Positions 51,287-60,898 of a stretch of 64,000 nt of DNA are shown here, one piece after another; within the stretch, counting starts at the first letter, position 1, and each line of letters opens with the position of its first letter. Below the pieces are notes generated by a model that worked only from the letters and a program-made list of their open reading frames with translations, did not search any database and was not told where the DNA came from. The stretch is from JAGLCW01 sp964427915. GTDB taxonomy: Bacteria > Caldisericota > Caldisericia > UBA6126. The position numbers and the translations under genes are program-made. The DNA is taken from NCBI GenBank assembly GCA_964427915.1, contig CAYRWA010000058.1, positions 62,001-126,000 of the forward strand. Direction: 5' to 3'.

Positions 51287-54104
51287 AATTGAGACCAATT
51301 TGGATTTGAACGATGCTAGTTCATCTGTTCACGACACTTTGTACTCCTACGTACTGGACGGTTTTAGAAAAAGAGATGGTAGTATTGTTCCATTTCAGAT
51401 GGATAAAATTACCAATGCTATACAAAAAGCTTCTCAACAAGTACAGCGCAAGAATCTTGCGGATGTACCCATACCCGATGCCCAAAGCATTGCAAAAAGA
51501 GTATGTGATGAGCTAAACAACCCAACCTCTATTTATTTTGTACAAGAAGCAGATGGAAAACGTATCGCCAACATTGAAGATATTCAAGATTTGGTTGAAA
51601 TTACACTGAGTCAAGAAGGTTTTCCTGAAGTAATGGTGTACTACAAAGAATACCGAAAACGAAGAGAAACCATCCGAAAGCAATTGAAAATTCGAACGAA
51701 GGCGAGTCAGGATTCCAGAGACTCTACGGATGCTCTTCTTCTTGTTGAATCTTCATCAGAAAACATAGTACATCCGTGGGATAAGTCTCGAATTATTTCC
51801 TCTCTCATGAAAGAAACATCTTTATCTTACAGCGAAGCACATACCGTAGCGAAAGCTGTTGAAAATAAAGCTTTTGCATGGCAAGGTTCCGAAATAGGAA
51901 CCACACTAATCCGAGAAATGGTCAACAACGAATTAGAAGACAGAGGGCATGTAGCCCAATTGAAAGACTTAGCTCAGTTTTCGGTTGCCAAGTCTACTCT
52001 TGAAAACATTATGTTTGAGAAATCAGAAGAAAACAGCAATATCAAAAGTAACAACCCAGAAGCTGTAACGCAAACCATTGGAGAGTATATATTGAAACAA
52101 TATGCACTTCGATATGTGTATGGATCGAATCTCTCAAGGGCACATTCCACTGGACGCATTCACATTCATGACCTAGGTTTTCCAGATCGCGTATACTGCT
52201 CCTCTCACTCTATTGAATATATAAAAAAATATGGCTTGACAGGACTTGTGAATCTTAATAGTGAATCAAAACCAGCCAAATCAGCTCAAGTTTTGACAGG
52301 TCATTTGAACACATTCATTGCCTCTATGCAGGCTTATTATGCTGGAGCATTGGGTGTTGCCTATATAAACATTATGTATGCACCACTTCTAAACGAATTG
52401 CCTGATGATGTTTTATACCAACGTGCCCAGGAGTTAATATTTAATGGTTCGCAAAATGCTTTTGCCAGAGGAGGTCAAACTGTTTTCCTTGATTTCAATA
52501 TCCATACAGGAGTTCCTTCCTACTTAAAAAATGTTCCAGCTATTTGTGAAGGCGGACAATACAAAATGCGATTGCCATCTAACGAAGATGTTTCTTTAAC
52601 AGAGGGGCAACTCCCAAGCACTAGTCCTGCTGGTCATAAACGCATGCAATTATCATACAATGGTGAAGTAGTATTACAAGAAGACATTGACGCAGATGGG
52701 AGTATTGTATACAATCAAGAAATTGTCCAAAAAACCAAGTCCAAGGGATATCACATATATACTTACGGTGACTTCGAAGACGTAGCTCGAAAATTTGCTA
52801 TGGCTATGCTTGATGTTTGGGAAAAGGGTGATAAAAATGGCCGCATCTTTGAGTTTCCGAAATGTGACTTTCACGTAAGTGAAGAGTCTTTTTCTGATCC
52901 TGCACAAACTGCCGTTCTAGAGAGAGCGGTTGAAGTTGCTGCCAACAACGGTTCTGTGTACTTCATTTTTGACCGAGACCAAGTTACCCTTTCTGCTTGT
53001 TGTCGCCTTCGTACTACAATTAACGACAACTATATGCTCGTACATCCTGAAACCATGCGTTTTTGTGGATTTCAAAATGTAACTATTAATATACCTCAGG
53101 CTGCTTATCTTGCTGCAATCGACGGAAAGAAGACGATAGATGGTCTGTTAGAAAAAGTCTATGAATCCATGGATATGGCCATTCAAGCACATCTCATGAA
53201 AAAAGACTTTGTTGGACAAAAAATGATGCAAAAAGGGAGTCCTCTTTGGCAAATTGGGAAAGAATCTAATGACGGAAAGCCCTATGTTGACCTAGATAAG
53301 AGTACTTACATCATTGGCTTGATAGGAGTTAACGACGCCCTGCATTATATATATGGAAAGCAAATGCATGATTCACCTGATATGGTAGACAAGGCAATTG
53401 AAATTGTAGCAGCTATGAATATCAAAATTCGGGAATATACAGAAAAATACAATTTAAAATTTACATTGGAAGAATCTCCTGCTGAATCTGCCGCTAGACG
53501 ACTAGCCAAAACCGATTTAATCTATTATCCCGATCATGCAAAGGACATCGTGAAAGGAAGTATAGAAGATGACAATGTCTACTATACAAACTCTGTTCAC
53601 TTATCTGCTGATGCTCCCGTTGGTATTGTAGATAGAATCCGGGTTCAGGGCATGTTTCATGGTCTTATCGAATCCGGTGCCATAACGCATGCTTTTATTG
53701 GTGAGGAACGGCCTTCAAAAGAAAGTATCATGGTGTTGATCAAAAACACTTTGTACAAAACTCAAACAGCACAAGTAACCATTAGTCCAGAGTTTTCGTA
53801 TTGTAACAAATGCCATCATCAAATGATGGGGATACAAGGCACGTGTGACAAATGCGGAAGTACTGATATTGACTCTATCTCCAGAATTGTAGGATATTTC
53901 AGTGTGATCAACAATTGGAATAAATCCAAAATAGAAGAACTCAATGCTCGACATGCAGGCAACTATGGCGTAGACACCACGCAAATGCCACATACGATAC
54001 AGCTTATTCAAGGGATCCACCCCCAGGGTAATACGCTTTCTACATCTGATCTGAAAACTGTACCCTCAAAACCTCATTGCAATGGAGATACGTGTCGTTT
54101 ATAG
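51270..54104 (+). CDS. nrdD: Anaerobic ribonucleoside-triphosphate reductase, long form
   Basis: 944 residues from ATG at 51270 (AAAGGAGGAAC upstream); typical NrdD is near 700. Class III reductase makes deoxynucleotides in the absence of oxygen using a glycyl radical. It has an N-terminal ATP-cone (about 15-120), a second cone-like region (about 160-255), then the barrel with SACCRLR (about 575). The C-terminus holds a zinc site (CNKC and CDKC) and the radical loop SRIVGYF (Gly about 873). A loop of about 55 residues (about 440-490, rich in acidic/polar residues) looks inserted. Controlled by the NrdR boxes upstream of nrdR. Confidence 0.93.
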   Translation: MMNLYEIETNLDLNDASSSVHDTLYSYVLDGFRKRDGSIVPFQMDKITNAIQKASQQVQRKNLADVPIPDAQSIAKRVCDELNNPTSIYFVQEADGKRIANIEDIQDLVEITLSQEGFPEVMVYYKEYRKRRETIRKQLKIRTKASQDSRDSTDALLLVESSSENIVHPWDKSRIISSLMKETSLSYSEAHTVAKAVENKAFAWQGSEIGTTLIREMVNNELEDRGHVAQLKDLAQFSVAKSTLENIMFEKSEENSNIKSNNPEAVTQTIGEYILKQYALRYVYGSNLSRAHSTGRIHIHDLGFPDRVYCSSHSIEYIKKYGLTGLVNLNSESKPAKSAQVLTGHLNTFIASMQAYYAGALGVAYINIMYAPLLNELPDDVLYQRAQELIFNGSQNAFARGGQTVFLDFNIHTGVPSYLKNVPAICEGGQYKMRLPSNEDVSLTEGQLPSTSPAGHKRMQLSYNGEVVLQEDIDADGSIVYNQEIVQKTKSKGYHIYTYGDFEDVARKFAMAMLDVWEKGDKNGRIFEFPKCDFHVSEESFSDPAQTAVLERAVEVAANNGSVYFIFDRDQVTLSACCRLRTTINDNYMLVHPETMRFCGFQNVTINIPQAAYLAAIDGKKTIDGLLEKVYESMDMAIQAHLMKKDFVGQKMMQKGSPLWQIGKESNDGKPYVDLDKSTYIIGLIGVNDALHYIYGKQMHDSPDMVDKAIEIVAAMNIKIREYTEKYNLKFTLEESPAESAARRLAKTDLIYYPDHAKDIVKGSIEDDNVYYTNSVHLSADAPVGIVDRIRVQGMFHGLIESGAITHAFIGEERPSKESIMVLIKNTLYKTQTAQVTISPEFSYCNKCHHQMMGIQGTCDKCGSTDIDSISRIVGYFSVINNWNKSKIEELNARHAGNYGVDTTQMPHTIQLIQGIHPQGNTLSTSDLKTVPSKPHCNGDTCRL

Positions 54105-54117
54105 AAAGAAGGATGTA

Positions 54118-54510
54118 ATGGAGAAAAAAACATTTATGATGGTGGTATATGGAAAAGACAATTGTCCACACTGTAAAGAATTACAGAAAATTGTCACTGG
54201 AGTTCTTGAAAATAATACACTTTTTTTTGCTGACTTTCAAAATCTTTCTACAAAGGAAGGTCTTGTTGCCTATGCAAAAGCAGAAACAATTAATGGACAA
54301 AGAATTCCGGCATTGCAAATCATGAAGTGGAATCAAAAAACGGATTGCTATGAAAAAATGATAGATCCAAGAAAACCATTAATGAATAAGAAGCAAGGAA
54401 TTGAATACATGCCTACTTATTTACAACTACAAACTGACTATGCAAATCATCACTATATAACCCAGGAAGATATCCTCGAATTGTTGGATGTTGCGAAGAA
54501 AACGGCATAA
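54118..54510 (+). CDS. Thioredoxin/glutaredoxin-like protein with CPHC motif
   Basis: 130 residues from ATG at 54118 (AAGGA upstream). MVVYGKDNCPHCKEL gives the redox motif CPHC, and a cis-proline is plausible at GQRIPALQI. The fold is extended compared with glutaredoxin: a long segment follows with MPTYLQLQ. It lies between nrdD and nrdG, so it is a candidate for reduction or repair of the reductase system; that is positional inference. It overlaps nrdG by 23 bp. Confidence 0.78.
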   Translation: MEKKTFMMVVYGKDNCPHCKELQKIVTGVLENNTLFFADFQNLSTKEGLVAYAKAETINGQRIPALQIMKWNQKTDCYEKMIDPRKPLMNKKQGIEYMPTYLQLQTDYANHHYITQEDILELLDVAKKTA

Positions 54511-55207
54511 ATTGAAACCTACATCTATATATACTTATCTCCCTAAAGAATCCACCATCGATTATCAGGGCCATCTTTCAATCCTCATGTTCACAGCAGG
54601 TTGTAATTTTAAGTGTAGGTATTGTCACAATCCAGAATTGATTCCCAAGAAGAACGATTGTATCAAGTCCGATGATTTAGAAAAAATTCTCATTCATGCG
54701 AAGGAGAATTGGGTAGATGCTATTTCTATCTCCGGGGGTGAACCTACAATGTCCCCCATTTTGCCAGATACTCTTCAAATCATAAAGTCTTATGGATTCA
54801 AGATAAAATTGGATACACAAGGTTCCTTTCCAAACATTCTTCAAGAAGTACTTCCATACCTAGATTACATTGCGATGGATTACAAAATGCCAATCGAAAA
54901 ACTGTCCCAATTAACCCAAACAAATGCTCCTAAAGAATCAATTAACCGGAGTTTGGATCTCATTAAGAATAGTGGCGTTGACTATGAAATCAGAACAACA
55001 GTCGTACCAGGTTTGCATTCAGAGTCAGATATGATGAAAATTTGTGAAGAAATTACTACTGTAAAACGTTTCATCTTGCAACCATTTGTGCCTAGAGAAA
55101 ACCTTCCCGATCCTTCTTACCAGAAAAAACCTCGAACGCCCATCCCCTTGTTGGAAAGGTTTCAAAGGGTTTGTCAAGACTACATTCAACATGTCATTGT
55201 CCGATAA
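54488..55207 (+). CDS. nrdG: Anaerobic ribonucleotide reductase activating protein (radical SAM)
   Basis: 239 residues. NrdG makes the glycyl radical on NrdD. The radical-SAM motif is CNFKCRYC (about 39-46), followed by ISISGGEPTMSP and KIKLDTQGS, as in the longer NrdG type common in clostridia and thermophiles. The start is uncertain: ATG at 54488 has no clear SD, and TTG at 54512 is an alternative that would retain all motifs. Confidence 0.88.
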   Translation: MLRRKRHKLKPTSIYTYLPKESTIDYQGHLSILMFTAGCNFKCRYCHNPELIPKKNDCIKSDDLEKILIHAKENWVDAISISGGEPTMSPILPDTLQIIKSYGFKIKLDTQGSFPNILQEVLPYLDYIAMDYKMPIEKLSQLTQTNAPKESINRSLDLIKNSGVDYEIRTTVVPGLHSESDMMKICEEITTVKRFILQPFVPRENLPDPSYQKKPRTPIPLLERFQRVCQDYIQHVIVR

Positions 55208-55312
55208 ATGTAATAAAATTGTTACAAAATGTTTCGTTCTTTACATGCCTTTTAAGTTTTTTTTGAAAACCTTTGCAATTTCTCTTGGAAAAAAACATTG
55301 AAAGGAGGCTAT

Positions 55313-55954
55313 ATGAAAGACCTATATCCTGTTTACTTACAACTATATCAAAAAAAAGTGTTGATTGTTGGAGGGGGTTCTATTGCAACTCAAAAAATTA
55401 AAACATTGCTAGATACAGGATGTATCATCACTGTTGTAAGTCCAACGATTACAAAAGAAATAGCTTCCTGGAACCAACAAAAGCTTCTTCGTTTGAAACA
55501 AAGAGAATTTCTTGCAATAGATGTAAACAACATGAACTTGATATTCTCTGCCACCAACAATAGAGATGTCAACGAAAAGATAAAAACACTTGCCAATCAA
55601 AAAAGTATTATGGTAAATGCTGTTGACGATCCACCGAATTGTGATTTCTATGTCCCTTCCATTGTCCGCAGAGGTTCTCTGGTTATAGCTATATCCACAC
55701 AGGGAGAATGTCCAGGCTTTGCAAAACTCCTTCGAAAAAAAATTGAAGAGTTGATTCCTTCAAAATATGGTGAATTTGTCTGTTTTCTAGGACGTCTTCG
55801 CAAACATATGAAAGCTTCTTGCAAGGATTCTAACCAGAGACAATCTGTAATGAAAGACGTATTGTATGATGGTATAATAGATGACCTAGAAAACAAAACT
55901 TTGAAAGAAGTTCAAGATAAGGTGGAAAATTGTATATCTACGCACTTGCGTTAA
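55313..55954 (+). CDS. Precorrin-2 dehydrogenase, possibly also ferrochelatase (SirC/Met8-like)
   Basis: 213 residues from ATG at 55313 (AAAGGAGG upstream). The NAD-binding domain begins LIVGGGSIATQKIKTLL and continues with NAVDDPPNCDFYVPSIVRRG and STQGECPGFAKLLRKKIEE, the classic SirC/CysG(B) pattern. It oxidises precorrin-2 to sirohydrochlorin. No separate chelatase gene is nearby, so iron insertion may also be done here, as in Met8p. It overlaps hemA by 25 bp. The gap 55208-55312 contains no gene and probably a promoter, which I could not define. Confidence 0.9.
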   Translation: MKDLYPVYLQLYQKKVLIVGGGSIATQKIKTLLDTGCIITVVSPTITKEIASWNQQKLLRLKQREFLAIDVNNMNLIFSATNNRDVNEKIKTLANQKSIMVNAVDDPPNCDFYVPSIVRRGSLVIAISTQGECPGFAKLLRKKIEELIPSKYGEFVCFLGRLRKHMKASCKDSNQRQSVMKDVLYDGIIDDLENKTLKEVQDKVENCISTHLR

Positions 55955-57261
55955 ACCATAAAACAGCGTCTTTTAAGCTACGAGAAAAGATTTCCTCGTT
56001 GGAAACAAACAGCGATGAGTTCTATAGCTCGTTAATGAACAATGAGTCTATTCATGGTTGTGTGTTTCTTACCACATGCAACCGTTTTGAAATATATATC
56101 TCAACAGACCAACTCGACAAAGCTAAAATGTTACTGCAAAATATCTTCTTTTCTTCGACTACTTTATCTCCTGCTGAATTTAAACATTGCTTCGTAGAAT
56201 ATCAATGCACCCAAGCTGTTGAACATCTTTTTCATGTTGCTGCTGGTTTGGATTCCTTGCTACTTGGAGAGGATCAAATCCTTCACCAAATAAGAGATGC
56301 TTATCAATATTCTCTCGATAGGAATGCTGCTGATAAAGTCATACACTCCTTGTTTCAAAAAGCAATTCATGTAGGAAAAATGGTACGAACTGTCACAGAA
56401 ATTAATCAACATTCCTTATCGTATCCTGGTTTGTGTATAGATATTTGCAAAGATACATTTTCTTCCATTCATGACTGCGACATACTTGTACTTGGTTCCG
56501 GTGAAATGGGAACCGATGTTGTGAAAACATTCATGAAAAAAGAACCTCATTCCATAACCGTTGCATGTAGAAATCCAAAAAAAGTGAAGTGGATCTCTTC
56601 TCTTGATCCTTCCATCAAGGTTTTGTGTTTGCACGATATTCCAGCCATTCTTTCCACCATTAATACGGTGATTAGCTGCATAAGAGTTGACCAACCATTT
56701 CTTACAAGTGACATGATTTCACAATCAAAACTCGTACTCTCACAACATCCAAAAGTTTTCATTGATCTTTCCGTACCACGAAGTATTTCGCAAGATGTTA
56801 AAGCCATCGCAGGATTAGAGTTGATTGATATGGATATACTCGCTACGCGAATACAACATGCTATGAAAAATCGCACCGACGAAGTACAAAAAGTATCCCT
56901 TTGTATTCAAGACGAACTTCAAAGTTTTTCCCAATGGCTTCAAACCAAACATATCGACCCGACCATAGAAGCTCTCAAATCTTTTTCTGAATCCATCAAG
57001 AACAAAGAGTTATCTCGTGCTATTCGTCGTTTTGGTCCCCTAACAGAAGCACAGGAACGAATCCTAAACGATCTTGCCCATTCCATAACATACGGGATCT
57101 TACGCTATCCTATCCAAGAAGCAAAGAACCACATTCTTGCAACTGGTCAGACTATGGAGTCAGTAATACTCTTGCACCAACTATTTCACCTAGATGAAAT
57201 GGCAAAAGATGAACGCAAAAAAAAGACTGCTAAAAAGAATGCGTCCAGCGACTATGAATAA
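55930..57261 (+). CDS. hemA: Glutamyl-tRNA reductase
   Basis: 443 residues with a TTG start at 55930 and SD AAGGTGG. HemA reduces glutamyl-tRNA to glutamate-1-semialdehyde, the C5 entry to tetrapyrroles. LTTCNRFEIY holds the catalytic cysteine (about 48); GLDSLLLGEDQILHQIRDAY and VLGSGEMGTDV (nucleotide site) follow, and IDLSVPRSI is present. The C-terminal helical region (about 320-443) ends in a basic tail. It overlaps hemC by 8 bp. Confidence 0.95.
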   Translation: MYIYALALNHKTASFKLREKISSLETNSDEFYSSLMNNESIHGCVFLTTCNRFEIYISTDQLDKAKMLLQNIFFSSTTLSPAEFKHCFVEYQCTQAVEHLFHVAAGLDSLLLGEDQILHQIRDAYQYSLDRNAADKVIHSLFQKAIHVGKMVRTVTEINQHSLSYPGLCIDICKDTFSSIHDCDILVLGSGEMGTDVVKTFMKKEPHSITVACRNPKKVKWISSLDPSIKVLCLHDIPAILSTINTVISCIRVDQPFLTSDMISQSKLVLSQHPKVFIDLSVPRSISQDVKAIAGLELIDMDILATRIQHAMKNRTDEVQKVSLCIQDELQSFSQWLQTKHIDPTIEALKSFSESIKNKELSRAIRRFGPLTEAQERILNDLAHSITYGILRYPIQEAKNHILATGQTMESVILLHQLFHLDEMAKDERKKKTAKKNASSDYE

Positions 57262-58180
57262 AATTCGTATCGGCTCAAGAAAAAGCATTCTAGCCATGAA
57301 GCAATCGGAGCTTGTAAAAATAGAACTGCAAAAACTAGGAATCCCCCACATTGAAATCATTCCTTTTGATACATCCGGTGACCAAAATCAAGAACAATGC
57401 TTAACAGAAATCGGAGGAAAAGGAGTATTCACCGAGGAAATCGAGAAATCCCTTTTGAATAAGGATATTGATATTGCGGTTCATAGTCTAAAGGATCTGC
57501 CAGTGAATCTTTCTTCTCCATTTCAATTATCGGGTGTTCTTGCACGAGAAGACCCCCATGATGCTTTTCTTTCCTGCCGGTATACATCCATCGATGACAT
57601 CCCCCATGGCGGAACAATAGCAACTTCTAGTGTCCGTCGAAGAGCATTTCTCTTGTCGTATCGACCAGACTTACAGTGCGTACCCATCAGGGGTAACGTT
57701 CAAACACGTTTCAACAAATGCATGGCTGGAAAAATAGATGCTACGATAATGGCTTTTGCTGGTCTTAAGAGATGCAATATGGAATCGCATATTCAATCCA
57801 TCCTTCCTACATCCATCATGGTACCTTCTCCAGGACAAGGTGCAATTGCGATGGAAACACGGAAACATTCTCCCATCCATGAGATCATCTCCTTAATCAA
57901 TGATTCAAAAACATGTAAAGAAACTTCTTGTGAAAGAACTCTGCTTTCTCTTCTTGGTGGTGGATGCCACACGCCATTTGGCGCTGTTGCAACGATTTAT
58001 CATGACACCATCGACCTATACGCCTGTATTGTTTCTCCAGATGGAAAAACAAAATACGAAACCAAACAGACCGGCAATGCTGAAGACTGGAAGTCCGTTG
58101 CTATAGCATCATTTGAAGATTTACAAACCCAAGGATTAAGCACTATTTTGAAAGAAATGGATTCCAATGAGAAAAACTGA
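57254..58180 (+). CDS. hemC: Porphobilinogen deaminase (hydroxymethylbilane synthase)
   Basis: 308 residues from ATG at 57254. The longer frame lacks support; no strong SD is visible, so coupling to hemA is likely. It joins four porphobilinogen units. IRIGSRKSILAMKQSE, GGKGVFTEEIEKSLL and AVHSLKDLP are conserved, and the dipyrromethane-cofactor cysteine is in LLGGGCHTPFG (about 239). It overlaps the next gene by 14 bp. Confidence 0.94.
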   Translation: MNKIRIGSRKSILAMKQSELVKIELQKLGIPHIEIIPFDTSGDQNQEQCLTEIGGKGVFTEEIEKSLLNKDIDIAVHSLKDLPVNLSSPFQLSGVLAREDPHDAFLSCRYTSIDDIPHGGTIATSSVRRRAFLLSYRPDLQCVPIRGNVQTRFNKCMAGKIDATIMAFAGLKRCNMESHIQSILPTSIMVPSPGQGAIAMETRKHSPIHEIISLINDSKTCKETSCERTLLSLLGGGCHTPFGAVATIYHDTIDLYACIVSPDGKTKYETKQTGNAEDWKSVAIASFEDLQTQGLSTILKEMDSNEKN

Positions 58181-59702
58181 GCAACCGAACGTTTATTTGG
58201 TAGGTGTCGGACCCGGTGATCCAAAGCTTCTGACTTTGAAAGCAAAAGAATTGATTGATACTGCTGATGTTATTATATACGACCGATTGGTCAGCCAAGA
58301 AATTAAAGAATTGTTTCCCTCCAAAGCTACTTGCATCTATGTTGGCAAAAATCCGAATGGAACAAGTGTTTCGCAGGATGATATTCACGCTGTTCTTTTA
58401 CAATATGCTCATCATGAAAAAATTATTGTACGATTGAAAGGCGGTGACCCTTTTGTTTTTGGTCGTGGTGGTGAAGAGGCACTTTTTCTGAGGCACCATA
58501 GTATACTTTTTGAAGTTGTTCCTGGGATTACTTCTGCCATTGCTGTACCAGAATATGCTGGCATTCCTGTAACGCATCGAGGACTCTCTACAAGTTTTTC
58601 TGTCATTACAGGGCATACTCAGGGTGATACTTCTATCGACGACTATCCATGGGAACATATCGCACATAGCGTTGATACCCTAGTTATCTTAATGGGGATC
58701 CGCAACCTTCCTATCATCGTAAGTCATTTACTTTCTGCGGGAAAGGATAAACGTACCCCTGTTGCCATTATTGAACAAGGTACCACCCCTAAGCAGCGAA
58801 CCGTTGTAGGAACATTACACGATATTCAGTCTCGCGTGCAAGAAGAAGAGATTCATCCTCCTTCGATTATTATCATTGGTCATACGGTTCCCTTACACGA
58901 ATCCATCGCTTGGTTTGACCAGCGACCGCTTTGGAATAAAACAATTCTGGTAACAAGAGCAAAAGACCAGGTGAGTTCGCTACGAGACCGCTTAACAAAA
59001 CTTGGAGCCAATGTCATATCAATGCCTTCTATCGAAATCAGAAAGCTACCCTTGAACAGTTCTTTTGAAAGCGACATTCGTTCCATTTCTTCTTTCGACT
59101 GGATCCTTTTTTCGAGTGTCCATGGCGTAAAGATCTTTTTCGAAAAACTTTCCGAATGGAATATGGATGCCCGTATCTTGCATAGGAATAAAATTGCATG
59201 CATTGGACCCTCCACTCAAATAGAATTAAAGAAACACGGAATTACTTCTGATCTGCTTCCTCAAAGGTTTGTAGCAGAATCTTTGTGGGATGCTTTACAA
59301 AAACATATAGAACCAGGAATGTCTATTCTGTTTCCTCGAGCCAAAAATGCCCGAACTTTTCTACTTGATAAACTTGTAGAAAGTCAATGCCATGTTCATG
59401 AACATCATCTTTACGAATCTGTGTATGAAACAACATTTACAGAATCACAAATAGAGAAAATATTGAACCAAAAGATCGATGGCATAACTTTTACTAGTGC
59501 ATCTTGTGTGCATGGATTTTTTCAGCGCATCCCTCAGACCCTACAAAGGAAAGTGCTAGAAAAATCTTTTATTTGTATTGGCCCCATTACAGCTAGTGCA
59601 GCAAAAAAACATGGCGTGATGGAGCCTATTGTATCACAGGAACATACTATCAAAGGACTGTGTGATACAATCGTTCAAATTTTGAATCCAACGAAGAAAT
59701 AG
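58167..59702 (+). CDS. cobA-hemD: Uroporphyrinogen-III C-methyltransferase / uroporphyrinogen-III synthase fusion
   Basis: 511 residues with two domains: an N-terminal SUMT (about 1-245) showing VYLVGVGPGDPKLLTLKA, RLKGGDPFVFGRGGEE and VTHRGLSTSFSVITGH, and a C-terminal HemD (about 255-511) with ILVTRAKDQVSSLRDRL, FSSVHGVKIFFE and CIGPITASAAKKHG. It makes uroporphyrinogen III and methylates it to precorrin-2, feeding siroheme and heme. The fusion is common in Clostridia. Confidence 0.95.
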   Translation: MRKTEQPNVYLVGVGPGDPKLLTLKAKELIDTADVIIYDRLVSQEIKELFPSKATCIYVGKNPNGTSVSQDDIHAVLLQYAHHEKIIVRLKGGDPFVFGRGGEEALFLRHHSILFEVVPGITSAIAVPEYAGIPVTHRGLSTSFSVITGHTQGDTSIDDYPWEHIAHSVDTLVILMGIRNLPIIVSHLLSAGKDKRTPVAIIEQGTTPKQRTVVGTLHDIQSRVQEEEIHPPSIIIIGHTVPLHESIAWFDQRPLWNKTILVTRAKDQVSSLRDRLTKLGANVISMPSIEIRKLPLNSSFESDIRSISSFDWILFSSVHGVKIFFEKLSEWNMDARILHRNKIACIGPSTQIELKKHGITSDLLPQRFVAESLWDALQKHIEPGMSILFPRAKNARTFLLDKLVESQCHVHEHHLYESVYETTFTESQIEKILNQKIDGITFTSASCVHGFFQRIPQTLQRKVLEKSFICIGPITASAAKKHGVMEPIVSQEHTIKGLCDTIVQILNPTKK

Positions 59703-59710
59703 AGGTACCT

Positions 59711-60898
59711 ATGATAGGATTTACAAAGTTATTGTGTGGCACTGCGACCGTTTCAGAAGTGATCCAAAAACAACACCAAAAAAATATCCCACCTCATCTT
59801 CTACAATTCTCCGATATTAATAGACCCTTGGTAGTATGGAATGCAACCAATCGATGCAATTTACGTTGCCAGCATTGCTATATCAATGCCGAGGACCAAT
59901 CGTATGAAAATGAGATCACAACCGAAGAAGCCAAGATATTTATACAAGATTTAGCAGACTCCCAAGTTCCCGTTCTTTTATTTTCAGGTGGGGAACCTTT
60001 GATGCGCAAGGATTTGTTTGAGCTTATCCAGTTGGCTTCTACAAAAGGACTGCGTCCCGTGTTATCCACCAATGGTACCCTGATCACACCACAGGTAGCA
60101 CAACAGTTAAGAGACGCTGGTATCATGTATGTAGGGGTAAGTATTGACGGAAAACCAGAAACGCATGACTTTTTTCGAAACAAGGAAGGTTCTTTTATTG
60201 CTGCTTTGCAAGGCATACGAGAATCCCAAAAAGCAGGGCTAAAAACAGGTATTCGCATGACTCTTACAAAATCTAACTTCCATGATTTACCCAGCATTTT
60301 TGACCTTGTTGAAAAAGAAAACATTCCTCGCTTTTGTATTTACCACCTTGTTTATGCTGGAAGAGCTGTTGATTCTGCAATGGAGGACCTTTCCCACGAA
60401 GAAATGCAAACTGTTGTCGAGTACATATGCCAAAGAGTCTATGATTTTGCCAAGCGAGGTGTTAAAACTGAAGTTTTAACCACTGACAATCATGCTGATG
60501 GCATTTATCTCTATCACAAAATACTGAAGGCCCAACCTGAGCGTTCTCAGGAGATTATGAAACTACTTACTCTTCATGGAGGATGCTCAGCGGGTACAAA
60601 ATTTAGCAATGTTGGTCCCACAGGCGATGTACATCCGTGTCAGTTTTGGCAAGATGTATCGATTGGAAACATTCGCGAAACACCGTTTAGTGTTATTTGG
60701 AATCGACCACACCCACTCATGGATTTGTTACGAAACAAATCTCAACATGTAAAAGGAAAATGCGGGGACTGCCATTACAAAACTGTATGTGCTGGTTGTC
60801 GAATCCGAGCTAAATCTATTAAAGGAGACATTTGGGATGAGGATCCTGCCTGTTACCTTCCCAACGAAATGATTGTTACAAAGGACATCACAAAATGA
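59711..60898 (+). CDS. ahbC: 12,18-didecarboxysiroheme deacetylase AhbC (radical SAM)
   Basis: 395 residues. AhbC removes two acetate groups from didecarboxysiroheme to give Fe-coproporphyrin III. The N-terminus MIGFTKLLCGTATVSEV is typical of AhbC. The radical-SAM motif CNLRCQHC (about 52-59) and LFSGGEPLMRKDLFEL follow. The C-terminal SPASM-like cluster motifs are visible: GDVHPCQF, CGDCHYKTVCAGCRIRA. It overlaps hemB by 4 bp. Confidence 0.92.
   Translation: MIGFTKLLCGTATVSEVIQKQHQKNIPPHLLQFSDINRPLVVWNATNRCNLRCQHCYINAEDQSYENEITTEEAKIFIQDLADSQVPVLLFSGGEPLMRKDLFELIQLASTKGLRPVLSTNGTLITPQVAQQLRDAGIMYVGVSIDGKPETHDFFRNKEGSFIAALQGIRESQKAGLKTGIRMTLTKSNFHDLPSIFDLVEKENIPRFCIYHLVYAGRAVDSAMEDLSHEEMQTVVEYICQRVYDFAKRGVKTEVLTTDNHADGIYLYHKILKAQPERSQEIMKLLTLHGGCSAGTKFSNVGPTGDVHPCQFWQDVSIGNIRETPFSVIWNRPHPLMDLLRNKSQHVKGKCGDCHYKTVCAGCRIRAKSIKGDIWDEDPACYLPNEMIVTKDITK

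Noticed and set aside
55218..55300. Promoter for the heme operon (TTGTTA / TACATG)
   Set aside because: The -10 match is poor and no alternative is convincing, so I did not report it.
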